Shown in pieces: positions 47,382 through 59,270 of a stretch of 64,000 bases of DNA. Position 1 is the first letter of the stretch. Each line of letters starts with the position of its first letter. Source of the stretch: Plasmodium brasilianum (Eukaryota; Apicomplexa; Aconoidasida; Haemosporida; Plasmodiidae); the NCBI RefSeq assembly GCF_023973825.1, contig NC_090121.1, positions 640,001 through 704,000 on the forward strand. Direction: 5' to 3'. Both the position numbers and the translations under genes were made by a program. The notes under the pieces were generated by a model. The model was given only the letters and a program-made list of their open reading frames with translations, was not told the origin of the DNA and searched no databases.

Positions 47382-48579
47382 TAGGTTAAAATAAAAAAAA
47401 ATAAAAATAAAAATAAAATAACAGAGCGGAAAGTAGTATTCCATAAAAAATTTAATTTAAAAAATTTTAATAAGAAGGACGTGAAATGAAACAAGCATTT
47501 TTTTCCTTATACAGTTTAAATATATATTTATATCTACATATATATCTATATGTATATACATACATACACACACACGTACATGGGGTACACACATATACAT
47601 AAAACTTGCATTATATGTATATGCGAATATACATGATGTATACATGAAAATGTGCATGCAATTATGTTGGTTAAATATTTTAACAAGTTAAAAATTTAAA
47701 ACGTCTATATAATATAGAAATATATATTCATATATAAATAAACTGGAAAATGAAAAAAAAAATAAAGAGGTAAACACGGAATAACAAGATGGGAATGAAA
47801 ATTAAGATTAATAAGTTTTTAACGAAATGTGTTTTGAGGTGAAAACTAAGAACATGCGCAACATACGTGTGTAGTATACACATAAAAGTACATACGTATA
47901 TATACATATATACACACAAACGCATGTTTTGTGAATGCACACATATATGTTGTAAGAAAGGAATTTATTTTTAATGAATCATATTAATTATTTAGACATT
48001 ATAAGAATAATAAGTTCGAAAGTATATCCCATATGTGTGATCTTTAAAAGTATAAAACATATTTCAATATGTATACAAATCAAAGGCGCTAATGGCATGG
48101 AGGCACAATATATGCACTTGTATATATATATAAACTATATATTTATATATACACATATATAGGGGGAACATTTAAAAATTATATACTACATGAAACATTA
48201 TACATGTATTTATAAATAACTTATTGAAACATTTACTTTCCAGAAATTGATGCAATGATGCAGAATTATATGCATTAAAATATATAACAGAATATGCCTT
48301 ATTAAAACATGTTATATAAACATATATATATATATATATATATATATGACGGTTATACACATTTACGCTTATGAGAGATTATGGGCTTCAAAAAAATAGC
48401 TTAATTTGCTATAAGTTACACACGTATAAACATAATACATAGATATAATTCATATGCAAATGCATACATACATAATACACGCGTAAATGCAGGGGCATAT
48501 TAACACCTGCATATACGCATAACCCCACCGGTACGTGCAATAGGTATATCATCTTTTAACAAAGAAACATTACTACAAA
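47382..48579. other. Convergent gap between the 806-residue gene and ATG18
   Basis: No gene supported. AT-rich with CATATATACA-type alternating stretches (47520-47640 and 47890-47930) and a TA run at 48322-48347. Short frames at 47974-48360 are AT-repeat driven. Confidence 0.6.
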
Positions 48580-49979
48580 TTAATCGAAGCTGTGTGATGA
48601 TATTTTAAACATGTCTCCACCAATGTGCTCATTAAACCTTAACTTGTATATAATTCCATTTGAACAAATAACAATAATACAATTTTGATCATTAACAAAA
48701 GCACAAATAGATGAAATTTTTTTACCAGGTAATTTATATGAAGCAAAGCTCCATTCACTATTTAAATATGGGTGACATGGTAATAAACATTTTAAACTTG
48801 ATTTTTTATTTTTGGACTCTTTTTCATAATTTAATAATGCTGGAGGTGATAAATTTTTCCCTTTACATATTATATCTACTTTTCTTAATGGTCTTTTTTT
48901 TTTATATATTGAAAATACATGAACAGTGTTTCTACTTGAAGTTAAGCAAAGCCAGTTATTATCTTCACTAATATTTAATGATAAAATTTTCGCATTTTTT
49001 GTTCCTCTTCTAAATTCATTTAATAATGTTCCGTCAAAAGTATTAAACAATCTTATAATAGTACCTTTTGTAGATGATGTTACTAATAATTTTCCATCAT
49101 TACTTAAATTAATACATGCCACAGAATTATCATGTGCATAAATACTTAAATTAGTCTTAAAATTAATGTAAGGTAATTCCTCATGTATATTTTCACTTGA
49201 ATTTATTTCAAATATATGAATATTAACTCTACCTTTTATAGGTGACAAATAAGCAATAATAACATTTTTATCAATATTTGATAGACAACATAGTCCTGAT
49301 AAATTTTTTGAAGTATTCAACGTTTCTAATAATATTATATCTTTTAATCTATATATACATAATTTATATTCTAGTATTACAACAATTATTTCTCTTAACA
49401 ACCTAACACCAATAATATTTGAAGAAAATGTTAATTTAGCTATTTCTCTCATCTGTCTATCATCCCAAATAATTAACACATTTTTTGCCCATTTACCCTT
49501 CTTATCATTTTTATTACCTGTTATAGCTAAAATATTACATCGATATAGCATTTCTGCTAAATATAGCCCATTTTTGTTCCTGTCTGTAAGATCTGCAAAA
49601 GAATCAAACGAAAATAATTTATATATAGCATGAATGTTAAAAAAAGAAATTGCACACACAACATCATATGCAGATGCAAACATGAGCACATACATATTGT
49701 ATCTATCTTTTTAAATATAACTTTCATGCGCAATTCTGCGGATCCATTTTTACAAAATTTGTACATATCTATGTATCTAAATAAACACACGTTCAAGTAT
49801 TCGCATCTGAATGTATGCACATATGCTCCGAACTCTACTCAGTAATTACCTCTACTATATGTTTGCGTAAAGGGATTCGTATTGTAAATCTTGAATCCTT
49901 TTTCATTGGCCATGCATAAACAACCGTAATCTTGATTAAATGCTATATATCTATTATTATCTAATCTTAATGACACCAT
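48580..49979 (-). CDS. ATG18: Autophagy-related protein 18 (PROPPIN), two exons
   Basis: Exon 1 is 49979-49850 and exon 2 is 49592-48580 on the minus strand, joined as AGA G|AT CTT, giving 380 residues, the length I recall for P. falciparum ATG18. Exon 1 encodes the first propeller strand (NRYIAFNQDYGCLCMANEKGF, with the typical 'FNQD-GC' opening); exon 2 starts near LYLAEMLYRCNILAI, matching the PROPPIN 'EMLFRCNLLALVG' signature. The phosphoinositide-binding FRRG motif is at residues 237-240. It is a seven-bladed WD40 protein that binds PI3P. In Plasmodium and Toxoplasma, ATG18 homologues act with ATG8 in apicoplast maintenance rather than bulk autophagy; this is established for the family in the phylum and inferred here. 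It diverges from the RING/TRAF gene. Confidence 0.92.
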
Positions 49980-52582
49980 TTTTCTTTTATTATTTTTTTT
50001 TTTATAAATTTAACTAATATATAAAAAAAGGAGGAACTTATTACAACACAACTATGACAAATGTATATGGTAATAAATAACAAAAGCTACATATACACAG
50101 GTATGCACATATACATTAGCATACATATGAATACGTAATTGAATATATGTAAAATACACCAAGCTTCAATTTTGGAGGCCACGCTAATGGTTTCAATAAA
50201 CATATACATATATATTTAGAACATATATATATTATATATATATGTATTATATGTATATTTATTTTTCTTTTAACATAAAAGTTTTTTTTTTTTTTTTTCT
50301 CTCTTGCACTATTTAAAAATCGATCCACCAAAAGTAATAAAAAATATATATCCATTAATAAAAGTTAAAATAAAAAAATTTAAATTATACATAAAAATAT
50401 ATAAAAACTCACAAACATATAAATAATATATTTATAATAGGACGTTCTATATGTTTTGAAATTTATAAGGTGCAAGTCCTCATAAATACATCTCATATAA
50501 AACGTAAAATATTGTCATATAAAAACAAAATTATAATAATATAAAAATTAAATAATCATTTACTAAAAAAACATGTATATAAAATCCTAAAAATCAGTTA
50601 AAGAACTCATAATTTATAAGATATATCTATGTATATATATAACATATATGATGATATACATAATTTAGATCAATGTAAGCCTATTTTACTTTATGTATAC
50701 TATTTTGATATCTTAAGCGTACGAAATAGGATGAAGTAAAGAACAAGAAAAGAATAATAAAAGAATAATAATAGAGTATGAAAAAAAAGCAAAAGAAAAA
50801 CAAAAGAAAAAGAAATTTGAATAAATGAAAAAAGAATAATTTTATATTATTAAAAATAAAAAAAATAAAAATAAAAAAAAACATAAATGAAAGAATAAAT
50901 AAAATAGTATGTAATAATTTAAAAGCTAACTCTTCTAAAAACATAGTAATGCAATTTTAAAATAGAAAATGGAATGATAATGTATACTGTAATAATTCTT
51001 GAAAATAAAAATATAAAAAAAACATAGAAGAAAATGTTTGAATATGAAGAATAACCTGTTTAACAGTACTTTTAATTTATTAGAACATACTTTTAATGTT
51101 TTTACATATATTAATATATATGTATGTATACATGCCAATTTATTTTTATAAATGTTATATATATATATACTTAAATTTAACGTACCGTATTTTATGCGTC
51201 TGTTGTACATTTTGATAATTGTTTTTTTCTACAAAAAAAGAAATTTAAAAATATATAATGCTTATTCCAGTATACAATAATAAAAGAATTGACATTTATG
51301 TGACAAAGTCCAATTAAATTTTATATGACACTAAATTAAAAAGAATTTTTGTTAGAGGCAGTTATGTAATTCTTTTGTTTTGGACTAATGAATAAAGCAT
51401 GTAAAAAGTTACGTAGCATATGTTATAAATATATATGCGTAAATGTACATATTTTACATTTATATTTGCATATAAATACATATATATATATTATTTGTAG
51501 GAAATTTGTAGAATATTTTAACTATATTGTTTTGTTCAAAGGTAAAAGTAAAATTTCTTTTCTGTTTTATTTTATTTTTTATATTTTATATATTTTTTTA
51601 TTTCATATATATATATATATATATTTTTTTTTGTATATTTTTTTATTTTATATATTTTTTTATTTTATATATTTTTTTATTTTGTATATTTCTCTAGTTT
51701 ATGCATTCTTTTATTTTATATATTTTTTTGTGTTATATTTTTGTGTTATATATTTATGTGTTATATTTTTATGTGTTATATTTTTATGTGTTATATTTTT
51801 ATGTGTCATATATTTTATTGTTTTATATATTTTATTGTTTTATATATTTTATTGTATTATATATTTTATTGTTTTATGTACATATTTTTATTTTATTTAT
51901 TCATTTTAATTTCACACGTATATATTTTTATTTTATATATGTATATATTCCTTTTTACCTTATATATATATATTTTTTTTTTTTGTTGTGTTAATTTTTT
52001 CCGTGTCCAGCTTCCACTTAATTTTTAATTTTTACTTTACCTTTCCTTTTCTGAAATGTCTATACATAAGTTTATGCTTAGCTTTTATATAATAAACTGC
52101 TTATTAAACTGATTTTTAAGAGGTATTATAAGTCTTTGGAAATATTTCATAAATTTTTTGCAGAAGTATATCCTTTCAATTAGTAGTTTTTATAAATATA
52201 TAAGTAAATAAACATGAGTATACTGTCGCTTTTTCACATTTGTTCCCCTTTTCTAAGAGCTAACTGCTTGGAAAAAAAAGAATTTTATGAAAGTATTTAC
52301 AATAATATAAAAAGAAATAAAATATGTCAGAAAGATAAACAGTGTTATATATATATATAATGTTATATATATATATAATGTTGTAGATATATATAATGTT
52401 ATATATATATATAATGTTGTAGATATATATAATGCTGTAGATATATATCATTTTATGGATATAAATAATGTCAGAGATATAAATAATTGCGCCTAATGAA
52501 ACGTGCAATTTGCATATATTCATGGGTAAATGCTTATATATATAATAATTTAAATCTTTTAAATTATTACTTTTTTTTTTTT
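49980..52582. other. 2.6 kb divergent intergenic region between ATG18 and the RING/TRAF gene
   Basis: No gene supported. It contains A-rich tracts (50740-50890) whose minus-strand frames are Phe-rich, T-rich imperfect repeats with a TATATTTTTATGTGT-type unit (about 51580-51900), and TATAATGTTRTAGATATA repeats (about 52340-52460). It should contain both promoters. Confidence 0.55.
51580..51900. repeat. T-rich degenerate tandem repeats
   Basis: Successive units of the form TTTTATATATTTTTTTA, then TGTGTTATATTTTTA and finally TATATATTTTATTGTTT. Several overlapping frames remain open and would encode Phe/Ile/Tyr-only polypeptides, which I regard as artefacts. Confidence 0.8.
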
Positions 52583-54543
52583 ATGACAGATTTCATATGC
52601 TCCGTCTGCTTAGATTTATGCGATACCCCAGTAGCAACTCAGTGTAATCACATATGGTTAGTTAAGTTGATGTATACCCAGCAACTCCCACATACAGACT
52701 CGTTAATGTATATATGTATGTATGTGCGATGAAATGTCTTGTGTGCCCTTTCCTTTTTTGTTAATTTTATACGAATTTTGTTTTCGTTTTCCTTAAAATT
52801 TCCCCTTTTTTTTTTTTTTTTTTTCCTTATCTGTAGTTGCTATAAATGTATGTATTATTCTCTCCTACATAAAAGAAATTGCCCAATATGCAAACGAATA
52901 ATTAAAAATAATGAACTAAAAAAAATAACAGGTAAAGTGGTATAACTATATTCTATGTAATTAAAGAAAAGTTGTTTTTTTTCGAAAATGATTACAAGTA
53001 TCATATTATATATTTTTTAATAATTTTATGGGCTCTTTTGGCTCGCCTTCTCACCATATGTATGTATATATGTATGTATATATGTATGTATATATGTACA
53101 TATATGTGTATGTATATATATATGTAGGTATATATATATGTATGCATAGAACCCTTTGGAGCCATCCCTAGCGTTCATATATTTTTTCTGTTTTTTCCCA
53201 CCTGCTAATCCGTTTTATGTAGCATGTATTTTTTCTCGTCATTTTTTTAAATGCTTTTCTTAGGTAAGAGAAAAGCAGATTATGAAAATATACGAATAAG
53301 ATGCTACTTATGTAATGAAATAATTAAAATAAAAAATCATAAAAATCATTTAAAGGAATGCCTATACAAAAGATGTAAGAATTATATATTAGGATGTGAA
53401 TATTATGATAAAAGAAATAAAATAAAACATCATGAAGAATCTTGTGAGCATCGATTGATAAGTTGTTCAAGTTGTTCTAATTTATTTTATTTTAAAAATA
53501 GGATTTTTATGTTATCTTCGAAAGAGAAATATGAAATGAATATACGCTGCTCTTATACTTACTATTCTTTTTATTACAATTTATTAATGAATACTAACTT
53601 TAATTTTTTTAATTATAATCATACTACTAATAGTACATTTCAGTGTAGTAATTATATATCTAGAAAGATAAATATATTAAAAACTGTTCAATATTCCCTA
53701 GATCATATTTTTTATAAAGTAACTGATGAACATAATAATGCAATTCCATGTAATAAAAATGTTAGTAATCCATATGTTAAATATTTTTCGTGCAATAATA
53801 ATAATAGTAGTACTTATAGAAGTAAGAAAACAGAGGATAGTAAAAATAGCATTCATGCAATTAATAATAATTTGGTAACTGCTACATCAGAAATAAAGAC
53901 GTTAAATAGGGATTTTGCGGTAAATAGGCCCCCCATGAACTTATTAACTGATAACAATTTGAATACAGGGTGTACTGAAAGTGGCATTGATGGAAATGTT
54001 CTCGTTAAAATAGACAAAACGAGTAAAACAAATGAGGCAAATGAATATATTCAGTTGAATGAGTTATCTCAACATAATGAAGAATCTTATAATGGAGGAA
54101 GAGAACATCCATTTAACAAAAACATAAGTGATTACGAAGATTATAGCGAACAAGATGATTCTATTGGAGAAGAATTCTTAAATATTCTCCCATTAAGAAA
54201 AAATTTTAATTTTAAAGAAAAGAATAATAGGGATATTATGGTAATAATAGAAGAGTTGTTTCAATTTGATGAAATTGATATGAGTAATATTTACGTAGAT
54301 AATAAAGAATACTTTTTATGTAACAAAAACTGTTTTAACAATACAATTAAAAAGCTTAGACAGGAATTGGAACGAGCTTTAGTACTCCTATACTTCAGTT
54401 GCTGTGTGGGCATGCCTGCTATGTTTACACTTGGTTGTATTAGCTATGTTATGACAAAAGGATTATTTAAATTCTCCTTTTTAATAACGAATGCGTTTAT
54501 AAGTTTATCTCACAAATTTTTTTTCAAAATGTTTTATAATTAG
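52583..54543 (+). CDS. RING and TRAF-like zinc-finger protein with C-terminal membrane segment, three exons
   Basis: Exons: 52583-52656, 52837-52931 and 53264-54543, joining to 482 residues. A C3HC4 RING spans residues about 5-50: CSVC, then CNHICCYKC created across the first junction, then CPIC. Exon 3 begins with a Cys/His-rich block (RCYLCNE, NHLKEC, GCEYY, HHEESC, SCSSC; about 65-130) of TRAF-type zinc-finger character. A long Asn/Ser/Glu-rich middle follows. The last 60 residues contain a hydrophobic helix (YFSCCVGMPAMFTLGCISYVM, about 437-457) and a second hydrophobic stretch, so the protein is probably membrane-anchored by its tail. The start at 52583 (MTDFIC) lies in a poly-T/ATGACAG context that also resembles a splice acceptor, so a further upstream exon is possible. 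Likely an E3 ubiquitin ligase; substrate unknown. Confidence 0.82.
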
Positions 54544-55094
54544 AAAATTGTAAAGAGTTTTTTTATTTTTAAAAATTGAAAAATTAAAAAAAAAAAATTT
54601 CATATAATATGTGATTCATATTTTTATCAATTCTTTTCAGTTTTTTTCAATTCTCTTTAATTCTTTTCAATTATTTCCATTTCTTTTTTTTTTAATTTAT
54701 TTTTGTATTCTATTTTTTTTTTTTTGTTTATGTTGAACCGATATTATAATTTTTTTCCAAGTTTTTTTTTTTTTAATTAGCATTTTTTTCAAAAAAAATG
54801 AAAAATGACGTGGTGACAAAAAATTCATTTACTAAAAAATAAAACTCAGTGAGTTCCAGCTGAACCATCTTTAAAATTGCTAAGGCTGTAAATACATAAG
54901 TACATCAATTCAGAACTATAAGTCCGAATAAAAAAAAACAATAAATTTTATTAGGCACAGTTTTTTTTTTTTTTTTTTAAACGAAAATGTTCTAGGGAGA
55001 GAAGGAATGTACTCAGACTAAATCCATTACATAAATTACTTTTTTCCGTTGATATAGTTTACTAGTTTATGAAATACATTGTTTGATTGCTCCT

Positions 55095-55136
<42 letters not shown>

Positions 55137-55397
55137 GTGTGTATATTAATATGAGGTCACATATCCACAATGAGCATTTACAGACTGTTAATTCCTGTTT
55201 TAAAATTAATGTACTGGTTGTTGTGTAACATTTAAACGTTTTCATTTGAGCGGTGTGTACCCTCCCCCCTTTTCTTTTTTTTGCTTATTTTCTATCTTCT
55301 TTTTTTATTTTATTATTTTTTTTTATTATTTATCCATTATTTTTCCATTATTTTTTTTTTTAATGCTCTGCTGTAACTTAAAATTTTTACTGCCCAA
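54544..55397. other. Convergent gap between the RING/TRAF gene and UTP13
   Basis: T-rich tract with TTCAATTC repeats (54630-54690), poly-T runs, and a TA run at 55098-55130. No gene supported; the short frames at 55036-55428 are low-complexity. Confidence 0.6.
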
Positions 55398-58300
55398 TCA
55401 GTTCATCATCTTTATGTCCCCTTTGTAGTAGTTGATGTTAATTAACTCAAAGCATTTCGATTTTTGCAAAGACTTCAAATATCTATTTTTATGCCTCGGA
55501 ATATAACTATTATAAATTTCAAAAAAATGTTGATAATTATTAATTTTACATATATCTGCGTAATCAATATATTTAATTACGCTGTTCAAAAGAAAATTTG
55601 ATATATATGCAAACCTATGATTTATAATGAAAAAGGTGATAAATTCCATAAGTCTGTTAAGGTATAAGAAATAGGAGTGTTCACTTTTTTTTTTCATTTT
55701 TCTTAAAAATAAAACAAAGTTGTCATCATCATTGTGCAGGTCACTACCTCTCTGTTCAGTTTCCCTCAAGGCTGATTGACTCTTTTCCCCTAAATTATTT
55801 TCATTTTTCACGATCATGTTTTCCACCCTTCTTTGATCCACTCCCTTTTCGACTTTCATCGAATTATCTGATTCATTAGATAACATTTTTGACAATTGAA
55901 TATATATATAATTTTCTAAAATATCTGCATTTTCTAAATAATTCTGAATATTACTAATTACAGTATCGTCACTATATACGTTCAACGATTTCACTTCGTT
56001 AGACTTGTCCTTCTTACCTTCTACAACATTAAAGACATGTACATCATCGGACTGCTCCCTGCGATTAATATTTCCTTCTTTGTTATAAGATTCATTATGC
56101 GATCGCTCCTTTTTGAAGTCGAACTCTTTTTTAATTCCTAGATGCGTAGCACCACTATTAGTAACATCACCATTAGTATCATCACCATTAGTATCATCAC
56201 CCCTTTGAACTATTTTTCTTAAACCATATTCGTGCTCAAATTTTTTTAAGATATTTAAAATAGAAAACGTATAGAAATTTAAATAATTCTCTATGATACT
56301 TTTAAATTTATATTTTTTACCAAGCTTCAAACAAATGAGTAATGATTCGTTAATTCTTTTTTCTTTTAACAAATTTTCTAGGCAGTTTTCATAAAATATG
56401 TGTTTTCTTTTTTCAAACATATTTTCAGTAACAATTTTTTCGCTAATATTTTTTAAAAACATCAGTTCTCCATTTACTGAAGCAGATAACAGTAAATTAT
56501 GATTATTACAATTTTGTAAACAAAATATTTTATCATTATGATAATTGATATTTGATATTTTTTCACAATTTTTTATATTAATTATGCTTATATTACCATT
56601 GCTATAAGCATTAATCATACAAATATCATTCAAAATTAACATTTTCGTAATATTGAAATCTAGACTTTGTATACTTTTTAAACATTCAAAAGTCTTTATG
56701 TTCCATATTCTTACACTATCATATGAGTTACTGTATAAAAGTTGATTAGTCTTTGAAAACAAAACATTCTGAACTGACTTTTTATGGCCTTCCAAAATCT
56801 TTATTAACTTTAAGCTCCTCGTTTCAAATAGTTTTATCGTTTTGTCTTTGCTGCATGTGGCGACCATCTAAAAGGGGGGGCAAATAAAAAAAAAATATAT
56901 ATATATCAAAACAATCAAAATGGGAAAAACATAACATTATGAATTAAATAGGTGTATTTGATATATATTCATGCAATTACTCTTCCTCTCGCACACGCGT
57001 CAATAAATATGCATATATATACATACATACACAAATGCATATACACATACACGTAAACTCACATGTACATACTTTCACAAATTCATATTTGGAAAAATGA
57101 ATAAACACATGCAAAAGGCGCACCACACAACAGTCGTTCGGGAAAACGGAACAATAGAAAAGTGCATATATATTTCCCTTCTTACCTTCCCCTTTGGAGA
57201 TATAGCTACGTCGTTAATTAAAATTTTATGGGGATAGATGGTGAAGTTACTTTTAACTATTTCCAAATCTGTAAAAATTTCATCCAATTTTCTTTTCTTT
57301 TTTTTTTTTTCTTTTTCCATATTGTCCACTTCAACTATAAAATTCCATAACTTTAAACTACAGTCCTCACACACACTTACAAGTATAACTGAAGGAAATT
57401 TCCTCAAATTTACATCAATTGCATTAATGGAATATAAATTATCTTTTAATATGTATAGGCAAGTATTACTTTTTAAACTCCAGACGAAAATATTTTTATC
57501 ATTCGATCCACTAAATAATAGATTATTAGTTTCATTTAACTTAATACATGACACAACATCTTCATGTCTAATGAGTAATGTTTGTATGATTACATTATCT
57601 TCAAAACTTAAAATCCTTATAATACTATCACCCATTAAAATTATACATTTTATATCTTCCTTGTCATTGTAATCACATTTTACATCTAAGATAAGCTTTT
57701 CTTCTTCAATCCTTTTATTCTGTTCATCTGTTATGTCACTAGAATTTGGATTAAAAAGTAGCATTTCAAAAATACCCTCTATTTTACATAGATAATTTTT
57801 TATTAATTTGAAATTTCTTATATCATAAATTAATAAAGAACTGTCTTCTCTAAATATATATAATTTGTATTTTAACAAAAAAAATTTTTTTATATTACTT
57901 TCATTAATTAAAAGTTTATTCTCCTTAAACTTGAAGATTATATCTCCTTTCAGTGGGTTGTAAAAAAGTAGATTACCCTTACTATCATGTGTTAGTATTA
58001 ACCATTTTATATTTTCGTCTTTTATTATTAATTTGCTTTTTTTATTTTTTGTAAAAACACTAGATGATATTATTAATGCACTGTTTATATCATTACCTAA
58101 ATATATTTGTTTTATAGGGCTACATGTTACTATCGCGCTATTCTCTTTTTTTTTTTTTTCTTTTTTTTTTTCACTGTTCTTCTGTTCCCTTAATTTTCTA
58201 TATTCGCCCTCATCCCGCGAATTTAACATGCTTAGATTCCATATGTTCATTATTTTGTCATTTCCGATGCTGATGAATCCTATCAACTTATCTTCTTCTT

Positions 58301-59270
58301 CCTCCTCCTCGTATTCATCGCTCTCTTCTTCACCCCGTTTGTCACATTCTTCCTCATCCAGACTGTCACTCTTTTCCACCTTACTCTTGCCTCCCCCGTT
58401 CACCTTACCCCTCACATCTTCACCTTTCTTAACACGATCATCTTGGACGGCTAAAAAAAGAAAGTCCATTATGCCACTCATATGATCCTGGCAAGACATA
58501 ATTTTTTTATTTTGCCCAACGTCATAAATGAAAATATTTTTTGTTATATCCGAACTAATAATAAAATTCTTGTACATTTTCAAGTTTGTAATTCTACTGT
58601 TATGTATTTTATAAGATAATAATAATCTATATGTATTGATATCAAATACATTAATTAAACCATTAATATACCCAACAACTAACTTTCTCCCTCCTATATT
58701 ATTAAAATAAAAACATGTTATAACTATATTATCAGTTTTCCATATATATATTTTTTCTAAGTGTACCCAATTGTAATTATAAGAATAAATACTCTTTTCT
58801 TTATCTTCTTCATGATCATATAAATATATTTTATCTTTTATATCCTCATCATTAATTTCTTCTTTCTTTTCATCCACAGGCTCTATTTTCGTTTGATCAT
58901 TCAGCACTAAAACATAATGGTGTATGTTGTTATCGTCAGTTGATAAGAACAAATTGTTATTCGAATAGTAAAAGTGGCTTATAGTACTAAATAAAGATAT
59001 ACAATATCTATTCAAATATTTTTTATGGTAATGTTCTTTTATATCATCAATACTCACACAAGACTCCAATACACAAGTAGGATACTTAGCATTATGTACA
59101 TATAAGTTATTGTGATTTTCTCCCTCATTCCTTACCTTAAAACAATATATATTATTGTTACTTAAACTTAAAAATAATCCATGTTCCTTTGCAAAAAACA
59201 CATCCTTATCCCCCTCGTAAACGTCAAAGAACTTTCTTTCAATTTCGGTGTATGTAACAACCGACATCAA
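55398..59270 (-). CDS. UTP13: U3 snoRNP WD40 protein UTP13 (TBL3-like), two exons
   Basis: Exon 1 is 59270-57186 and exon 2 is 56867-55398 on the minus strand, a phase-0 junction, total 1184 residues. The junction reconstitutes NDVAISPKGK|MVATCSKDKTIKLFE, matching the 'IN-LDISPN-KLVATGSQDKTAKLW' block of yeast Utp13/human TBL3. WD40 repeats are visible before (CIKLNETNNLLFSGSNDKNIFVW) and after (EGHKKSVQNVLFSKTNQLLYSNSYDSVRIW). After the propellers, LENLLKEKRINESLLICLKLGKK and the last 110 residues (NSYIPRHKNRYLKSLQKSKCFELI) match the Utp13 C-terminal helical domain. Parasite-specific charged inserts occur at about 280-330 (Glu/Asp-rich) and in exon 2 (about 900-1070). It is a component of the UTP-B subcomplex of the small-subunit processome, acting in the nucleolus on pre-18S rRNA. 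It converges on the RING/TRAF gene. Confidence 0.9.

Noticed and set aside
51388..52028. Three overlapping plus-strand frames rich in Phe, Tyr and Ile upstream of the RING/TRAF gene
   Set aside because: They overlap in different frames over T-rich degenerate repeats, and none joins in a convincing way to the RING exon.
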